Source: Ralstonia pickettii DTP0602
Lineage (GTDB): Bacteria; Pseudomonadota; Gammaproteobacteria; Burkholderiales; Burkholderiaceae
NCBI GenBank assembly: GCA_000471925.1
Contig: CP006668.1
Location: 1,736,001 to 1,800,000 of the forward strand
Reading direction: 5' to 3'
Length of the DNA stretch: 64,000 nt
Below the pieces are notes generated by a model. That model was given only the letters and a program-made list of their open reading frames with translations. It did not search any database and had not been told where the DNA came from. This document shows positions 62,367-64,000 of this stretch, in pieces. Position 1 is the stretch's first letter. Every line of letters starts with the position of its first letter. The position numbers and the translations under genes were made by a program.

Positions 62367-63068
62367 ATGGAAACGAAAGACAAAGCTAACGATATCCAGC
62401 GTGACTTTGAGCGGGTCTCGCCTGAGCTGGTCGCGCAGGCTTCCCGGTTCGCGTCATCGATCCTCGCCGATGTTGCCGGCCGCAGAGGTGGCATGCATGG
62501 CCGCATCGCGCCGCTGGACAGCGGCAGCCGGTTCTGCGGCCCGGCGCTCACGGTCGAAGTGCGGCCCGGTGACAATCTGATGATTCATGCCGCAATGGCT
62601 ATCTCCCGGCCGGGCGATGTCATCGTGGTGGACGGCAAGGGCGACCAGTCCTGCGCATTGATGGGTGCCATCATGGCAAACCAATGCAAGGCGATCGGCG
62701 TGGCTGCCGTCGTCCTGGATGCCGCGGCCCGCGATGCCGAAGAGATCCGCAAACTAGGGTTCCCGATGTATTCGGTGGGCACCAATCCGAACGGACCGAC
62801 CAAGCTCGTGCCAGGCCGGGTGAACCACCCGATCCAATGCGGGGGCGTAACGGTCCATCCGGGCGATCTTGTTATCGGCGATGCGGATGGCGTCGTCGTG
62901 GTCCAACGCGAGCACGTAGCTGCCCTGCTCGCCAAGGCATCCGACAAGGTTGCCGCGGAACGCAACCGCATCGACGGCATCCGCTCCGGCAAGGCGCTAC
63001 GCCCATCGTGGCTGGACGCATCGCTGCAGGCAGCAGGCGTGCTCAAGGCTGGAGAAAGTCTCTCATAA
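62367..63068 (+). CDS. RraA-family aldolase/decarboxylase-like protein
   Basis: 233 residues. RPGDNLMIHAAMAI, VDGKGDQSCALMGAIMANQC and VLDAAARD with Arg122 and Asp123 at the aldolase ligand positions. Last gene of the operon. The usual glycine of the DG-xx-RD motif is Ala here, a small change. Likely cleaves or decarboxylates the 2-oxo acid made by the aminotransferase. The 245 bases after it, up to the next gene end, show nothing I can support. Confidence 0.88.
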   Translation: METKDKANDIQRDFERVSPELVAQASRFASSILADVAGRRGGMHGRIAPLDSGSRFCGPALTVEVRPGDNLMIHAAMAISRPGDVIVVDGKGDQSCALMGAIMANQCKAIGVAAVVLDAAARDAEEIRKLGFPMYSVGTNPNGPTKLVPGRVNHPIQCGGVTVHPGDLVIGDADGVVVVQREHVAALLAKASDKVAAERNRIDGIRSGKALRPSWLDASLQAAGVLKAGESLS

Positions 63069-63313
63069 GCACGCAATGAGGTGGCGGCGGAAGTCCTGCC
63101 AGCTTTCATACGGCTGACGTCTAGCGCGCGATCACGCGGCGAGTTCCGAGGCCTTGATCACCCCGGGCGCATGCTTGCGGGCGAGCCGCACCAGGCTCTC
63201 TCCTTCGAAAGCCGGCCGCCACGCTTCGAATTCAGTCACGTGGATAAAGTCAAGGCCAGTGTCCGCCAGCGTTCCGAACACCGCTTCGGCGCCGGCCTCC
63301 GCTTCGGTCCGCA

Positions 63314-64000
63314 CTACGGCGCGCCCCGGCGCCTTGTCTGCCTGTGCCTCGCACCAAAATCGCAGCACTGCCGGGCAATGTCCGCAACGGCATAGCCGAG
63401 TGCCGCCTGGTGTTGCTTCAGGAACACTGCAAAGTAGGTAATGCCCGGCGCAGGCGGGTCGGTGCGCACGTGCTGGAGGCGCTTCTGCCTGATCTCCTGT
63501 TCGAACAAGTGCAGAGGCACGCAGCTCACCCCCATGCCGGCTTCCACGAGACCGGCGAGCGCGACCAGGCTGTTGCTGCCTGACACGCGATGGGGCTGGA
63601 TACCAGCCTGCGCAAACAAGGTCTCGCAAAGCGCCGTAAGGCCGGAGCCCGCGTCCTGCTCGATCAGCGGCAGTGCCGCGAGGTCCTGCAGCGAGATGAC
63701 CGCATTGCCATCGAAAGCGCCGCTCGGACAAATCCACCCGAACGGCACGGATTGCAGCCTGACCGACGCCATGGCCGGCACGATATAGGCTTCTGGCAGC
63801 ACCGCCAGATCCAGTCGTCCATCCAGCACCTTGTCGCGCAGCGAGGCGGACAGGTCGACGTCCGGCTGCAGCGTGACCTGCGGATACACGCCGTTGAGCC
63901 TTCGCACCAGGCCCGGGAACCACGTCAGCGCGACGAGTTCCGTAATGCCGATGTGCAGGACGCGAGCGACGTGCTTCGCGGACGCCTTGACCTCCTCCAG
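63314..64000 (-). CDS. LysR-type regulator, C-terminal part (starts beyond the window)
   Basis: 228 residues of effector domain are visible; the frame stays open to base 64000 and the helix-turn-helix lies outside. ITELVALTWFPGLVRRLNGVYP near the cut matches the subfamily of the regulators at 12346 and 59049. A competing open frame at 63132-63923 on the same strand lacks family features. The tail RHRQTRRRG is basic and longer than in its relatives. Its target is outside the window or is the RraA operon it converges with. Confidence 0.85.
   Translation of the reverse strand: MEEVKASAKHVARVLHIGITELVALTWFPGLVRRLNGVYPQVTLQPDVDLSASLRDKVLDGRLDLAVLPEAYIVPAMASVRLQSVPFGWICPSGAFDGNAVISLQDLAALPLIEQDAGSGLTALCETLFAQAGIQPHRVSGSNSLVALAGLVEAGMGVSCVPLHLFEQEIRQKRLQHVRTDPPAPGITYFAVFLKQHQAALGYAVADIARQCCDFGARHRQTRRRGAP

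Noticed and set aside
63132..63923. Minus-strand open frame of 263 codons near the window end
   Set aside because: The overlapping frame ending at 63314 carries the LysR effector-domain features; this one does not.
1..64000. tRNA, rRNA, CRISPR arrays, phage or transposon genes
   Set aside because: None of the gaps between genes exceeds 300 bases, and none shows cloverleaf, spacer-repeat or mobile-element sequence that I could support.

Overview
The window is one continuous piece of a high-GC (about 65-70 % by eye in most lines) beta-proteobacterial chromosome or megaplasmid. Six Bug/TctC-type periplasmic receptors, seven LysR-type regulators and 4-bp ATGA gene overlaps point to Burkholderiaceae, most likely Cupriavidus or Ralstonia. 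The genus is an inference. It is almost entirely accessory catabolism. I saw no rRNA, tRNA, CRISPR array, phage gene or transposase, and no gene-free stretch longer than 300 bases.

Layout. (1) 1-2290: the tail of a Bug receptor and a membrane diguanylate cyclase. (2) 2325-12116: a LysR regulator and two plus-strand operons. The first encodes an RraA-type aldolase, an aspartate-type aminotransferase and an alpha/beta hydrolase. The second encodes a Bug receptor, PxpB/PxpC/PxpA-like 5-oxoprolinase subunits, a biotin carrier, a biotin carboxylase and a second carrier-like protein that lacks the biotin lysine. A 38-bp sequence (31 of 38 identical) precedes both operons. This is the best candidate here for an undescribed system: a lactam/amide-opening biotin enzyme feeding a transaminase and aldolase. 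(3) 12346-17483: LysR, FMN-dependent 2-hydroxyacid dehydrogenase, RraA, D-2-hydroxyacid dehydrogenase, Bug. (4) 17496-20608: LysR divergent from a VanA/VanB-like Rieske monooxygenase pair.

(5) 20690-37649, all minus strand: a 17-kb aromatic meta-cleavage operon. It holds a C-C hydrolase, LigA- and LigB-like extradiol dioxygenase, ring-hydroxylating dioxygenase (ferredoxin, alpha, beta), dihydrodiol dehydrogenase, nitronate-monooxygenase-like protein, MhpD/E/F-type lower pathway, feruloyl-CoA-synthase-like ligase, reductase, and a Liv-type ABC importer with fused LivM-LivG. A divergent TetR gene faces it across a perfect 24-bp palindrome. (6) 38487-48094: a CoA-transferase, an itaconyl/mesaconyl-CoA-hydratase-like protein and a CitE-like lyase matching the known itaconate route, plus acyl-CoA dehydrogenase, pyruvate carboxylase, an AraC-like gene and LysR. 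(7) 48084-52823: Rid protein, Ser/Thr dehydratase and a Glt-type amino-acid ABC importer in visibly lower-GC DNA. (8) 52874-56584: aldehyde dehydrogenase and a split ThDP decarboxylase, with a divergent LysR. (9) 56606-64000: two Bug receptors, LysR, a second aminotransferase-Bug-RraA module, and a LysR gene cut by the window end.

Common logic: each block pairs a periplasmic receptor or importer with enzymes that turn an organic acid, aromatic or amino acid into pyruvate, acetyl-CoA or oxaloacetate, under its own regulator.
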